DNA of 64,000 nucleotides from Paludibacteraceae bacterium. Lineage in GTDB: Bacteria; Bacteroidota; Bacteroidia; Bacteroidales; Paludibacteraceae. This document shows, in pieces, positions 36,701-45,786 of the stretch. The DNA lies in the NCBI GenBank assembly GCA_017649925.1, contig JAGCFX010000031.1, positions 62,001 to 126,000 on the forward strand, given 5' to 3'. The notes below the pieces were generated by a model. It had not been told where the DNA came from, made no database searches, and saw only the letters and a program-made list of their open reading frames with translations. Each line of letters opens with the position of its first letter. The first letter of the stretch is position 1. The translations under genes and the position numbers were made by a program.

Positions 36701-38309
36701 TCTGGAGTTTATCAACCATTGGACGCAAAGCGTGCTTTATGACTTACAAGGGAACGGCACAGGTCGCGTAGTGGTAGGCGGACGCAAAGGACTAGTTTAT
36801 GTACTATTGCGTTGCGCAGCGAAGAACTCTTCGTTTACTTTGCCGTGGACAGGTTGCCGTTATACGATTCCGCACGATACTATTGTGATGGATACCACGG
36901 CAATCTTGTTCCCCAACGTACATCTTGTGGATGCAGAGGGACATAAAGTGGAGGTGAACGGAGGTGTTTATCATGACCAGTTCCGTGATTTCGCGCTCGA
37001 TATCCATGTAGATGCGCATGATGCGGTTGTATTTGAGAACGATAAGAAAGGCGACATGATTCAAGGTAAGGTATATGCGACAGGCCATGTGGACGTGACG
37101 GGTGACGAGAACGATATCCTTGTGTCAGCCAATGCTCGCACATCGAAAAACAGTCGTTTCCGTCTCAGCCTGGATAATATCGCTTCGGCTTATGAATCAA
37201 ACTTCATTCATTTTGTGGAGCATAAAGATGAACTGCGTATAGAGACGAAACAGAAAGAAGAGACGGACCTTGACAATATTGATTTAGTGGAGAACGCAAA
37301 GATGGATAGTTCGTTTATCAAGCGTGCGCGGTGTCTCGTCAAACTCAATATTGAAATCAATCCGCAGTTGCTATTCCAACTTGTTTTGGGAGAACGAAAC
37401 GGCGATATCATTCAAGGACGTGGTAACGGTGCGTTGCAACTGGCTTATGAGACGGAGACTGGTGATGTGTCGCTACTCGGCTCGTATGAGTTGGATCAGG
37501 GCACATTGTCTTATACCGTGGCGAATGTGATTCGCAAGGAGTTTACAGTAGGTGAGGGATCAACGATTGTGTTCTCCGGCGATCCGTCTAATCCGCAATT
37601 GGATGTTACGGCCAAATATCGCGTCACGGCAAATATACGAGACCTATTTGGTGAAGAAGCTGAGCAATTGGCAACTTCGCGAAGTAATATCCCTGTGCTG
37701 ACTTGTCTGCATATGACCGGTCCGTTGAATAATCCCGTGCTGACATTTGCATTGGAATTCCCGCTCTCTGATCAGGCCATTCAGCAGCAAGTAAAGCAGG
37801 TGATTAATACGGATGAGATGCTGATGCGTCAAGTTATTTATCTTCTTGTGTTCGGGCGTTTCTTTACGCCGGATTATATGAATAACTCGCAGTACGCAAC
37901 GCTAAACTCCACCTATTCATTGCTTTCATCCACTGTAACTAGTCAAATTAATGCATGGCTGTCGAAACTGACGGATATGGTGACTTTAGGTGTGGCGATA
38001 CGTTCTGACGGTGAGGGTGCAGATGCCAGTCAGGAATATGAAGCGCAGTTCCAATTACATCCGGTTGACAGGCTTGTAATCAATGGTAATGTGGGCTATC
38101 GGTATAACGATATCTCCAATCAGCCTTTCTTCGGCGATTTGGATGTGGAGGTATTGCTGACAGAAGACGGTCAATTGCGTCTCAAGGGTTACACCCACAC
38201 TGTAGATAAGTATTCGCTGCGGCAGGCTTCAACCATTCAGGGCTTCGGCTTTATGTGGAAGAAAGATTTCAACTGGCCGGCAAGCAAGAAGAAAAAAGAG
38301 AGCAAATGA
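33729..38309 (+). CDS. TamB-like translocation/assembly module protein
   Basis: 1526 residues from the ATG at 33729. One N-terminal membrane helix (about 3-27) anchors it in the inner membrane, then a very long run of beta-rich AsmA/TamB repeats spans the periplasm. The conserved TamB C-terminal domain (about residues 1150-1490) includes GNGALQLAYETETGDVSLLG, LDQGTLSYT, FSGDPSNPQLDVTAKY and NPVLTFALEFP. TamB-type proteins work with BamA/TamA-type outer-membrane proteins, or carry phospholipid to the outer membrane. The Bacteroidota versions are of this size. It has its own promoter and the stop codon lies in the loop of the terminator. Confidence 0.88.
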   Translation: MKRALYIVGVILVSLLLICGILIGLLMSDVVENKVMQIVTEQFAHKLGTAVKVGKMEYRFPARLALHDVYVEDLQKDTLLYAGEVYAHFRPLALRQNELRFSHVRVEDAVAKIYRVDSTEWNYQFIVDAFKNDEATKKDSSSISLISVRDVKLNNVRLDYENYSTQIDHSTMDLHQLSDETIDAEIRDLSVDVRKLGGIRDSAFIDSHFIVEDMKARVIMNDTILSVPTLKAQLPHSKADISGIEVHFPPGDTLYLSKSAHDILFVVGIHEAEVVPSDLAFFIPKLNNLKRPVTLSGGVTGTLDSLAFDGLTLGYDGQTVLVGDICAVGLPDIENPYVRANFTDVHTNAVQLQDFLSQLQGRPVKMPKEVHRLGDIHYRGLAEGRIHDITLHGAFRTALGTITTDGNFKSDSVFEHMTFDARMAGRKFRLGRLINLAQLGTVSLDVKSQGQIDSSEVRGDVCAHVREIEFNDYTFNDLHIDGRYEPQLYKGECEIHDPHLDVSFNGVVNLQARNPEINCNLRCRHFDSAPLGIAALGNNLRTRFSVAVDMNGVEPDRMSGYLVLDSLFLATSHDSVLMKQMTLLASAAANGNKSITLKTDYLKAQADGHFRYQDIIPSAQALLHHYLPTAVESPKQAWQPVSIKMRMDGERLRDVQRLFVAPITLSDHPTLRAETSIAEGKEPFFDLRFSAPGVRVANTPIHDLTVTLNTVAQLMHKGAKGSGLALSVSAEAMKMQTVFSTLAYHDTLLTHLTLRHQSQLDELLPEGWEKLSPRELQHALSDDLTFREKQRALVAAQRAGDYGGDIQAITHFSKYNDRPLIDVHFRPSILMLRDSIYTLSESRLTYCAADTTLQVDRFSFKGGGQHLRANGLASRHAHDTLTVDLAKIDASYVVPFVLPVQTIMFNGLLTGEANITSVFSKPQVDTQIHVDSMGLNNCYFGEADVDLHIKDSLAFHADVNRPDRKVVDLNGKALFDGSGIWELDMQANSVPLEFINHWTQSVLYDLQGNGTGRVVVGGRKGLVYVLLRCAAKNSSFTLPWTGCRYTIPHDTIVMDTTAILFPNVHLVDAEGHKVEVNGGVYHDQFRDFALDIHVDAHDAVVFENDKKGDMIQGKVYATGHVDVTGDENDILVSANARTSKNSRFRLSLDNIASAYESNFIHFVEHKDELRIETKQKEETDLDNIDLVENAKMDSSFIKRARCLVKLNIEINPQLLFQLVLGERNGDIIQGRGNGALQLAYETETGDVSLLGSYELDQGTLSYTVANVIRKEFTVGEGSTIVFSGDPSNPQLDVTAKYRVTANIRDLFGEEAEQLATSRSNIPVLTCLHMTGPLNNPVLTFALEFPLSDQAIQQQVKQVINTDEMLMRQVIYLLVFGRFFTPDYMNNSQYATLNSTYSLLSSTVTSQINAWLSKLTDMVTLGVAIRSDGEGADASQEYEAQFQLHPVDRLVINGNVGYRYNDISNQPFFGDLDVEVLLTEDGQLRLKGYTHTVDKYSLRQASTIQGFGFMWKKDFNWPASKKKKESK

Positions 38310-38327
38310 TGCTCTCTTTTCTATTTT
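38295..38327. terminator. Bidirectional terminator overlapping the TamB 3' end
   Basis: Nine-base stem AAAGAGAGC/GCTCTCTTT with loop AAATGAT that contains the TGA stop codon. Plus strand continues TCTATTTT; the minus strand continues TTTCTTCTT, which serves pnp. Confidence 0.8.
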
Positions 38328-38342
38328 AGCGAATTGCAGTTA

Positions 38343-40604
38343 TTAGTGTCTTTTCTCGGGACGCGGTCCACGGCGCTCAGGGCGCGGACCTCTTTCGAGA
38401 CGTGCGCCATCACGGTCGCCGCGCGGAGCGCGAGCTGGACGCTCAGGCTCTTGATAACCTTCCGGTTTCTCTTTCAGCGCTTTAGCGCTCAGACGGAACT
38501 TACCGGTCTTCGGGTCAATCTCCAGCAGTTTGATGCGGATATGGTCACCTTCTTGGATTCCGGTCTCTTCCATCGTCTCGTAACGCTTCCAGTCAATCTC
38601 TGAGATATGCAACAGACCTTCCTTGCCCGGCATAAACTCTACGAAGCAACCGTACGGCATAAGCGATTTAACGACAGAATCATATTCTTCGCCTACTTCC
38701 GGCAGAGCCACAATCGCTTTGATCTTAGCAATCGCTGCTGCCATTGCTTCGCCGTTGTTCGAAGCTACTTCTACTTTACCGCCTTGCTCATCTTCGTCAA
38801 TCGAGATGACCGCGCCGGTCTCAGCCTGAATGCCTTGGATAATCTTTCCGCCCGGGCCTATCACGGCACCAATCATATCTTTCGGGATATAGAACGAAGT
38901 GATACGCGGAGCGTGCGGCTTGAGTTCAGCACGCGGAGCAGGCATGCACTCGAGTATCTTTCCTAATATATACATACGCGCCTCGTGCGCCTGCGCGAGC
39001 GCGTTCTCTAATATTTCATAGGAGAGGCCGTCCACTTTGATATCCATCTGGCAAGCGGTCAGACCATCTTTGGTACCGGTGGTCTTGAAGTCCATGTCGC
39101 CGAGGTGATCTTCATCGCCAAGGATATCGGAGAGGATAGCGTAGTTCTTACCTTGGTTTTCCGAGATAAGTCCCATCGCGATACCGCTGACCGGTTTTTT
39201 CATCGGCACACCGGCATCCATCAACGCAAGTGTTCCTGCGCAGACCGTTGCCATAGAACTTGAGCCATTGGATTCAAGAATATCCGATACGACGCGTACG
39301 GTGTAAGGGAAGTCCTCCGGAATCATGTTCTTGAGTGCACGGCAAGCGAGGTTACCATGACCAATCTCACGACGTCCGACGCCGCGCTGTGCTTTAGCTT
39401 CGCCCGTAGAGAACGGCGGGAAGTTATAGTGCAACAGGAATTTGTCTGTACCCTGAATGAGTGCTTCGTCAATGATTTTATCATCACGGCTAGTGCCGAG
39501 CGTAACGGTAGAGAGCGATTGTGTCTCGCCGCGGGTGAAGATGGACGATCCGTGAGGTCCTGGCAGCGGACTTACTTCGCACCAGATAGGACGAATCTCT
39601 GTGGTCTTACGACCATCCAGACGTTTGCCCTCGTCAAGAACTGCGCGGCGCATAGCCTCTTTCTCTACATCGTGATAGTAACGATCAACGAGTGCAGCCA
39701 CTTCATCTACATCTACGCCCAGCGCTTCTGCGCGAGCGGCCATGTAGTCTGCTTTCTCTGTTTTGAAATCTTCGCAGATCTGGCTGAACATCGCTTCGCG
39801 ATGATGCTTGTCTGTATCTGCAGATGTTGCTTGCGCGTAAGCGCGTGCATAACTATAGTCGTGAACGGCTTGCTTGAGTTCATCATCATTTACCTCATGG
39901 CAATACTCACGTTTGGTCTCTTTGCCATAAGCTTTCATCATTTCGTTGATAGCCAGACACTGCGGTTTGATAGCTTCGTGTGCAGCCTTGATAGCCTCGA
40001 GCATAACGCTCTCCGGTACTTCTTTCATCTCACCCTCTACCATCATGATGTTGTCGTATGTAGCGGCAACCATGAGCTCGAGATCTGCGTGTTCGCATTG
40101 CTCGAAGGTAGGGTTAATCACCATTTTCCCGTCTACGCGTGCAACGCGCACTTCGCTCACCGGTCCTTCAAAAGGAATATCCGAACATGCGAGTGCTGCA
40201 CCAGCAGCGAGTCCAGCAATCGACTCCGGCATATCAATGCCATCAGCCGAATACATCGTAACGTTAACAAACGTCTCCGCGTGATAGTTGCTCGGGAAGA
40301 GCGGGCGGAGTGCACGGTCAATAAGACGTGCAATCAAAATCTCATAATCGGAAGCCTTGCCTTCACGGCGAGTGAAACCTCCGGGGAAGCGTCCAGCGGA
40401 CGCAAATTTCTCCTTGTACTCAACAGTCAAGGGCATAAAATCGGTACCGGGCACCGCATCTTTAGCGGAGCAGACGGTAGCCAGAATCATCGTGTTGCCC
40501 AGCGTTGCCATCACAGCACCGTCAGCCTGTTTGGCCAACTTGCCGGTCTCGAGTGTGATTACTCGACCATCCGGCAGGGCAATCTCTTTTCTTACAATAT
40601 TCAT
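38343..40604 (-). CDS. pnp: Polyribonucleotide nucleotidyltransferase
   Basis: 753 residues from the ATG at 40604; an ATG four codons upstream (40616) is possible. It degrades RNA phosphorolytically from the 3' end. Two RNase PH domains (about 1-230 and 310-530) bear [18 protein letters not shown] and [19 protein letters not shown] motifs; the KH domain has [17 protein letters not shown] near 560, and the S1 domain ends near 710. The tail is rich in Arg, Pro and Gly, more so than in E. coli, and could bind RNA or partner proteins. The gene starts 40 bases after trxB and uses the shared minus-strand terminator. Confidence 0.96.
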   Translation of the reverse strand: MNIVRKEIALPDGRVITLETGKLAKQADGAVMATLGNTMILATVCSAKDAVPGTDFMPLTVEYKEKFASAGRFPGGFTRREGKASDYEILIARLIDRALRPLFPSNYHAETFVNVTMYSADGIDMPESIAGLAAGAALACSDIPFEGPVSEVRVARVDGKMVINPTFEQCEHADLELMVAATYDNIMMVEGEMKEVPESVMLEAIKAAHEAIKPQCLAINEMMKAYGKETKREYCHEVNDDELKQAVHDYSYARAYAQATSADTDKHHREAMFSQICEDFKTEKADYMAARAEALGVDVDEVAALVDRYYHDVEKEAMRRAVLDEGKRLDGRKTTEIRPIWCEVSPLPGPHGSSIFTRGETQSLSTVTLGTSRDDKIIDEALIQGTDKFLLHYNFPPFSTGEAKAQRGVGRREIGHGNLACRALKNMIPEDFPYTVRVVSDILESNGSSSMATVCAGTLALMDAGVPMKKPVSGIAMGLISENQGKNYAILSDILGDEDHLGDMDFKTTGTKDGLTACQMDIKVDGLSYEILENALAQAHEARMYILGKILECMPAPRAELKPHAPRITSFYIPKDMIGAVIGPGGKIIQGIQAETGAVISIDEDEQGGKVEVASNNGEAMAAAIAKIKAIVALPEVGEEYDSVVKSLMPYGCFVEFMPGKEGLLHISEIDWKRYETMEETGIQEGDHIRIKLLEIDPKTGKFRLSAKALKEKPEGYQEPERPARAPRGDRDGARLERGPRPERRGPRPEKRH

Positions 40605-40644
40605 CTTTTTCGTCATTTGTGGTCGCCGTTTGCGACCGGTTAAT

Positions 40645-41577
40645 TTATGATAGAGTTTTAATATATTTGTCTGCTTCAATAGCTGCTTTAGCACCAGAAC
40701 CTGCCGCTACAATCGCTTGTCTATAATGCGGGTCGGCACAATCTCCGGCTGCGAAAACACCCGGCACGTTTGTCCGCGGACTATCGCCGTCCACAATGAT
40801 ATAACCTTCCGCATCGCGTTTGAGGAAGTCTTTGAAGAGTTCGGTATTGGGATGATGCCCGATGGCAAGGAAGAAACCATCAATATCGATGTGGCGTATT
40901 TCTTCATCGGGTTCGCCTTTACGGAAGATAAGGTCTGCTCCTTGCACTTTTCCTTCGCCCGTCAGTTGGAGCGTGTTATGCTCGAAGAGTACTTCGATTT
41001 TCGGATTGTTCAGCACACGCTGTTGCATGATTTCTGAAGCGCGTAGGAAAGGTTTGCGCACAATCATATAGACTTTTTCGCAAAGTCCTGCGAGATAACT
41101 CGCTTCTTCACAAGCCGTATCTCCTCCTCCGACGACGGCAACTGTTTTCTTGCGATAGAAGAATCCGTCGCATGTGGCACAAGCACTCACGCCTCGTCCG
41201 CGATAAGTACGCTCGGATTCAATACCCAAGTATTTGGCGGAAGCGCCGGTGGCTATAATGACAGCGTCTGCTTCGTATTCCTGCTCATCTTCCACAATCA
41301 CTTTCTTCGGGTTAGCGGAGAAATCCACTTTAGTCACGATGCCTGAAACAAACTGCGTTCCGAATCGTTCGGCTTGACGGCGCATGTCGTCCATCATTGT
41401 GAAAGGCTCCACGCCATCGGGATATCCCGGGAAATTCTCCACTTCGGTAGTGGTGGTCAGTTGCCCGCCGAGTTGCGGACCTTCAATCAAGACCGGCGAC
41501 AGGTTCGCGCGCGAGGCATAAATGGCTGCCGTGTATCCCGCCGGACCGCTACCGATAATCAAACATTTAACTCTCAT
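40645..41577 (-). CDS. trxB: Thioredoxin reductase
   Basis: 310 residues. FAD- and NADPH-dependent reduction of thioredoxin. FAD loop [19 protein letters not shown] at 7-25, redox motif CATC near 133-136 in [17 protein letters not shown] loop [11 protein letters not shown] near 150, and [10 protein letters not shown] near 270. The start overlaps the lolA-like gene stop by four bases (ATGA). The ftsK-lolA-trxB order is common in Bacteroidales. Confidence 0.97.
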   Translation of the reverse strand: MRVKCLIIGSGPAGYTAAIYASRANLSPVLIEGPQLGGQLTTTTEVENFPGYPDGVEPFTMMDDMRRQAERFGTQFVSGIVTKVDFSANPKKVIVEDEQEYEADAVIIATGASAKYLGIESERTYRGRGVSACATCDGFFYRKKTVAVVGGGDTACEEASYLAGLCEKVYMIVRKPFLRASEIMQQRVLNNPKIEVLFEHNTLQLTGEGKVQGADLIFRKGEPDEEIRHIDIDGFFLAIGHHPNTELFKDFLKRDAEGYIIVDGDSPRTNVPGVFAAGDCADPHYRQAIVAAGSGAKAAIEADKYIKTLS

Positions 41578-42137
41578 ATTCGCATGTCATTAATATACGT
41601 GTCTTTATCAGGCGTGAGTTGATAAACCGTTTTTTTGCTCACGAACTTCGGTTCTTTCATCTTGAGCGTCGAGGTCTTTTTCCCCTCTTTGATCTCTACT
41701 TGCAGCGGCATAAGATCGCTCGTTCTCACGCGGAGTGTGAATCGGTTGATGCCAATCGACTGGTCTTTTGGCGTGAGGGTGATGAGCGTCTGTTTGCCGT
41801 CCGACACTGTACGCTCTGTGATGTTACAAACGTTCACCAATGCTTTGGCGTAGAGGAATGGATTGGTCTCCACGAGTTCTTGCTGCGTGGGATTGGAGAG
41901 CGTCAGTTCGTCCGTTTCCGCCGAGTACATGTAGAGCGTTTTGCCGTCGTATGCCGCTTGGAGATTGAACATCGAGAGGAGGAACTGGTCGCCGCACATG
42001 GAGATGGTGCCCGGATAGTTCATCGGGGCATTCACCTCTTCGGCCACCGTGACGGTGAAATCCGATTGCAAGGTTTTTGTTTCCAGGTTCGCCAAAAACG
42101 AACTCAAAACGGTTAATATCGTCAGTAACACCTTCAT
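41574..42137 (-). CDS. LolA-like outer-membrane lipoprotein carrier
   Basis: 187 residues. A cleavable signal (about 1-16) is followed by the LolA pattern QSDFTVTVAEE, YPGTISMCGDQFLLSMFNLQAAYDG-type segment and a TLTPKDQSIGINRFTLRV strand region. LolA shuttles lipoproteins across the periplasm to the outer membrane. The Bacteroidota version is divergent and its exact cargo is not shown. It lies between ftsK, 73 bases upstream with a TCGA-type repeat in the gap, and trxB, with which it overlaps. Confidence 0.82.
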   Translation of the reverse strand: MKVLLTILTVLSSFLANLETKTLQSDFTVTVAEEVNAPMNYPGTISMCGDQFLLSMFNLQAAYDGKTLYMYSAETDELTLSNPTQQELVETNPFLYAKALVNVCNITERTVSDGKQTLITLTPKDQSIGINRFTLRVRTSDLMPLQVEIKEGKKTSTLKMKEPKFVSKKTVYQLTPDKDTYINDMRI

Positions 42138-42160
42138 GTTCCTCTTGATTTTCTCTGCAC

Positions 42161-42210
42161 ACTCTCTCGATCCGCTAGTCTCTCGATTCTGTCTCGCCAG
42201 TCTGATTTTG
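42161..42210. repeat. TCGA-type repeat, locus 4, with a 35-base exact copy of locus 1
   Basis: 42176-42210 is identical to 17876-17910. The 45 bases 42166-42210 match 17866-17910 at all but two positions. TCGA-type cores are at 42167, 42183 and 42194. It fills the gap between ftsK and the lolA-like gene and ends at the last base before the ftsK stop codon. Confidence 0.85.
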
Positions 42211-44745
42211 CTACTTTACGCCCAACTCTTCCAGCAGTTTGTCGAGTTGGTCAAGGTCTTGAATCAAGACGTCTCTTCCTTTCGGTCCTTTGTTCGGTCC
42301 AACGATGCCGGCCGCTTCGAGTTGGTCACTTAATTTGCCTGCACGGTTATATCCAATCTCGAACGCGCGTTGCAGGCGAGAAGTGGAGCCTTCTTGTTTG
42401 GTTACTACGTAACGTGCCACGTCAGCAAACATCGGGTCGAGTCGTTTCATATCTACGCTGCCCGGTGCCAGTGCATCTCCTTCGCCTCCTTCGCCCACAT
42501 ATTCCGGCAGTGGATACGGCTCGGTATAACGCTGCTGTTTGGAGATGTGCTTGACAATCTCATCCACTTCAGGCGTATCGACGAACGCACATTGTACACG
42601 CGTGATGGATGCGTTGCCGGCGTAAAGCGAGTCTCCTCGACCGATGAGTTGTTCCGCACCTTTGGCATCCAGCACAGTACGGCTGTCGATGACTGACTGT
42701 GTGCGCAAAGCGATTCGCGTTGGGATATTGGCTTTGATAACACCCGTGACGATGTTAACGGACGGACGCTGCGTAGCCAGGATCATATGCATTCCCACGG
42801 CGCGCGCTTTCTGCGTGATGCGTGCGATAGGCGTCTCAACCTGTTTGCCCGCCTGCATGATAAAATCGCCGTACTCATCGATGATGATGACGATGTATGG
42901 CAGGTACTGGTGATGCAGACTATCTGCAACAAGTTTGTTGGGATTGAGGCGACGACGAACGAACTTATCGTTGTAATCCTCGAGGTTTCGTACGCCTGCA
43001 TCCATCAGCAGTTTGTATCGGTTCTCCATCTCAATCACCAGCGAGTTGAGCGTGTTGATGACGCGGTCGCATTCGGTGATAACGATTTGCTCGGGATCGG
43101 TGTCCGGCATAGCAGCCAGATAATGTTTGAGCAGCGGTTTGTATGGCGCGAACTCCACCATTTTCGGGTCAACCATCACGAGTTTCAACTCCGCCGGGTG
43201 CTTTTTGTAAAGCAACGAAGTGATGATGGCGTTGATAGCGACGGACTTACCGGTTCCCGTGGCACCTGCTACGAGCAAGTGCGGCGTTTTAGCGAGGTCG
43301 AACATAAAGACCTCGTTGGTAATCGTTCGCCCGTAAGCTACCGGCAGTCGCATTTTCGTTTCCTCCTGGAATCGTTTGGAAGCGATGACGGAGTGCATGG
43401 AGACGACTTGCGGTTTCTCGTTAGGCACCTCAATACCTATTGTTCCTTTTCCCGGCATCGGCGCGATGATACGAATGCCCGTAGCGCTGAGCGACATCAT
43501 GATATCGTTCTCAAGTGCTTGGATCTTCGCCACGCGGATACCTGCCTTTGGCACTATTTCATAGAGCGTTACCGTCGGACCGACGGTTGCTTTGATACTA
43601 TCAATTTCTATGCCATAGTTGCGCAGGGTAGTAACGATGCGTGCGCCGTTAGCACGCTGTTCTTCTTCATCGATGACAGGCGCCGCTTCGTTGTCATACA
43701 CTTTGAGCAGGTTGAGCGACGGGAACTTAAAGAACTCGAGGTCTTTGCGCGGGTCATACGGACCGAGTGCCTCAAGAATCTTATCGGGATCTTTGTCGTA
43801 CAGTTTATCTTCGATTACATCCTTGATCTCCAGTTTGTTGTCTTCGGGCTCTTCTTCGGGTTCCTCCATCGGTATCGGCGCATCGCCAATCGGTTCTCCC
43901 TCTTCATCAACGTTTGGCAACGGTTCGTCTTCCTCTTCCTGCTTGATCTCTTCAATCGTCAACGGCACCTCTTCCGGTTTTTCGGATTCCTCCGGATTTT
44001 CCGGTTCCTCGGTAACAGGAATGTCCAGCGTCACTTCTTCATCCTCTGCAGGTGCTTCAGGCTCTTTGGGCTTGCGTTTGAAGAGTTTAGCACACCATGC
44101 GCCGAAAGCTTTGCAGCGGTCGATAAAACGCGGATCGGTAACGATGAGGAAGATGACGAGCGCTACACCAAGCAGCAAGACTGTGCCCAAAATGTTCATG
44201 TAACTCGTCAGCCATTTCGCCGCCCAGGAACCGAATTGTCCGCCCCAACGGAAAACGCCGAGATGCACCATCTGTTGCGCAAAGCCCAAGACAGTTGCAC
44301 CCCACAACACGAGGAATGAACCGGCACAGAAGAGTTTGATGGCAGGAATATCTTTGAAGATATGCATCAGCCGCAATCCGTATGTGCCGAGCATCAGAAT
44401 GAGCAGGATGGATACGATACCAAAACTGCTATTGATAAGGAACTGGGCAATCATCGCGCCTGGCAAGCCCAAGATATTGCGTATTGCTTCGCGGTTTGCC
44501 AATCGTTCCGAACGACCTAACGTCAGGATGTCCTGGTCAGCCGTTCCTGTGATGAGGAAACTGACATACGCAAGAAGCGCGATGACGGCAAAAGCGAGTA
44601 GCAGGATCCCGCAGATCATGCGCGTACGGCGGTCTTTGAAGAACATCCGCATGGCTTCCCACGTGCTCGTTTTCTCCACCTTAATAGCTCTTTCGGTAGG
44701 ACGGTCCTCCACCAGATTTCGTGATTTTATAACTGTTCTGGGCAT
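42211..44745 (-). CDS. ftsK: DNA translocase FtsK/SpoIIIE
   Basis: 844 residues. Four to five N-terminal membrane helices (about 36-220), an acidic linker rich in Glu, Pro and Asp (about 235-330), and the ATPase motor from about 400 with Walker A VAGATGTGKSVAINA and IVIIIDEYGDFIM. A C-terminal winged-helix gamma domain (about 770-830, FEIGYNRAGKLSDQLEAAGI) reads chromosome polarity sequences. It moves DNA through the closing septum. It has its own promoter and is followed by lolA-like and trxB. Confidence 0.96.
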   Translation of the reverse strand: MPRTVIKSRNLVEDRPTERAIKVEKTSTWEAMRMFFKDRRTRMICGILLLAFAVIALLAYVSFLITGTADQDILTLGRSERLANREAIRNILGLPGAMIAQFLINSSFGIVSILLILMLGTYGLRLMHIFKDIPAIKLFCAGSFLVLWGATVLGFAQQMVHLGVFRWGGQFGSWAAKWLTSYMNILGTVLLLGVALVIFLIVTDPRFIDRCKAFGAWCAKLFKRKPKEPEAPAEDEEVTLDIPVTEEPENPEESEKPEEVPLTIEEIKQEEEDEPLPNVDEEGEPIGDAPIPMEEPEEEPEDNKLEIKDVIEDKLYDKDPDKILEALGPYDPRKDLEFFKFPSLNLLKVYDNEAAPVIDEEEQRANGARIVTTLRNYGIEIDSIKATVGPTVTLYEIVPKAGIRVAKIQALENDIMMSLSATGIRIIAPMPGKGTIGIEVPNEKPQVVSMHSVIASKRFQEETKMRLPVAYGRTITNEVFMFDLAKTPHLLVAGATGTGKSVAINAIITSLLYKKHPAELKLVMVDPKMVEFAPYKPLLKHYLAAMPDTDPEQIVITECDRVINTLNSLVIEMENRYKLLMDAGVRNLEDYNDKFVRRRLNPNKLVADSLHHQYLPYIVIIIDEYGDFIMQAGKQVETPIARITQKARAVGMHMILATQRPSVNIVTGVIKANIPTRIALRTQSVIDSRTVLDAKGAEQLIGRGDSLYAGNASITRVQCAFVDTPEVDEIVKHISKQQRYTEPYPLPEYVGEGGEGDALAPGSVDMKRLDPMFADVARYVVTKQEGSTSRLQRAFEIGYNRAGKLSDQLEAAGIVGPNKGPKGRDVLIQDLDQLDKLLEELGVK

Positions 44746-44765
44746 ATGAATCCAAAATTAGCATG

Positions 44766-44796
44766 CAAAATTACAAAAAAGATTTGAATGCAACAA
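44766..44796 (-). promoter_or_regulatory. Promoter for ftsK
   Basis: Minus strand: TTG at 44796-44794, 20 bases, TAATTTTG at 44773-44766; the ATG follows after 20 bases. Confidence 0.75.
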
Positions 44797-44865
44797 ATAG
44801 AAAGTAGAAAAAATGATAATTTTTGTTAAAAATGCCTCTTTTTTATAAATAATGTACGCGCTCAC

Positions 44866-44896
44866 TTGCGTATATAAAAAACTTTTTGTACCTTTG
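44866..44896 (+). promoter_or_regulatory. Promoter for the rnf operon
   Basis: TTG at 44866-44868, 20 bases, TACCTTTG at 44889-44896; the rseC start codon follows after 17 bases. Confidence 0.75.
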
Positions 44897-44913
44897 CACG
44901 CTAATTTTGGTTT

Positions 44914-45327
44914 ATGGAAGAACTGATTCGACATACAGGGGTTGTTTTGAGCGTGACGGGCAATATGGCGCATGTGGAGATTGTGCAGACGAGTGCCTGT
45001 TCTGCATGCAAAGCGCGGAAGATGTGTATGTCGGCTGAGAGTCAGCAGAAAGAGATGGATGTGCTGGCGTTAGAGCCGTTGGCGGCAGGCGATCGGGTGG
45101 AAGTGGAGGTGCGCGAGAAATTGGCGTGGAAAGCGGTGCTATTGGCTTATATTCTGCCTTTTGTGGTGATGATGGGTGTGATAACTGTACTGGATTTTGT
45201 AACCGATTGGAGTGAGGCGGTTGTTGGAACATTGTCGCTTTGCGCAATCGCGCTGTATTACATCGGGTTGAGTGTGTTCAAGCACCGGCTGCAAAAACAA
45301 TTCGTATTTACTGCAAGGAAAATTTAA
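44914..45327 (+). CDS. RseC/SoxR-reducing system family protein
   Basis: 137 residues. The N-terminal part has a cysteine cluster, Cys29, Cys32 and Cys38 (CSACKARKMC); two membrane helices follow at about 70-90 and 97-117. RseC-like proteins accompany Rnf genes in many Bacteroidota, where they may help assemble or reduce redox partners; in E. coli the homologue is tied to SoxR reduction. It is the first gene of the rnf set and is 20 bases from rnfB. Confidence 0.85.
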   Translation: MEELIRHTGVVLSVTGNMAHVEIVQTSACSACKARKMCMSAESQQKEMDVLALEPLAAGDRVEVEVREKLAWKAVLLAYILPFVVMMGVITVLDFVTDWSEAVVGTLSLCAIALYYIGLSVFKHRLQKQFVFTARKI

Positions 45328-45347
45328 TATTCAAAATTATAATCAAC

Positions 45348-45758
45348 ATGAATTGGTATTTGATTCTGATTTCAATGGGAGTATTAGGCGTGACGGCGTT
45401 GCTGGCAGCTATTCTGCTGTATGTGGTCAGCCTATTCTTCAAAGTGGAAGAAGATCCGCGAATTGATTTGGTAACGGCTGTTTTGCCGGGCGCTAACTGT
45501 GGTGGCTGCGGTTTTGCAGGTTGCCGTAATTTTGCGGAAGCGTGTGTGAAAGCGGGTGGTATTGACGGCTTGGCTTGTCCTGTTGGCGGCGAACCGACGA
45601 TGGAGCAAGTGAAACTGATTCTCGTTCCGAGTGACGAGGCAGCGGCTGCGCCTGCGGCAGAAAGCGGCGAGAAGAAAGGCTTCGATCCGGTTATCGCGGC
45701 TAAGATCAAGGCATTGGCTACGCCAAGAGCTGTATTCCCGAATGTATGTGCAAGATGA
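45348..45758 (+). CDS. rnfB: RnfB, truncated: membrane helix and first Fe-S domain only
   Basis: 136 residues from the ATG at 45348; RnfB in this group is usually about 270-300. The N-terminal membrane helix (3-30) and the 4Fe-4S domain with Cys51, Cys54, Cys59 and Cys77 (NCGGCGFAGC) are intact. An Ala-rich stretch and a short tail ending PNVCAR then run into TGA. The 2x[4Fe-4S] ferredoxin modules that normally fill the C-terminal half are missing. Only 28 bases separate the stop from rnfC, so no second fragment or frameshifted remainder is present. Either the complex uses another electron entry point or this is an inactivating deletion. Confidence 0.85.
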   Translation: MNWYLILISMGVLGVTALLAAILLYVVSLFFKVEEDPRIDLVTAVLPGANCGGCGFAGCRNFAEACVKAGGIDGLACPVGGEPTMEQVKLILVPSDEAAAAPAAESGEKKGFDPVIAAKIKALATPRAVFPNVCAR

Positions 45759-45786
45759 CAATGTACAAAGGTAGTAAATTAGCATT

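Noticed and set aside
39357..40643. A 428-residue plus-strand frame opposite pnp
   Set aside because: pnp is certain on the minus strand; the frame is Cys- and Phe-rich with no family motif and no promoter.
42787..44319. A 510-residue plus-strand frame opposite ftsK
   Set aside because: It is the mirror of the ftsK codons; the composition is Arg/His/Phe-rich and has no domain signal.
45759..45786. Frameshifted remainder of rnfB
   Set aside because: Only 28 bases separate the stop codon from rnfC; no cysteine-rich frame exists in any of the three frames, so a frameshift alone cannot restore the ferredoxin half.
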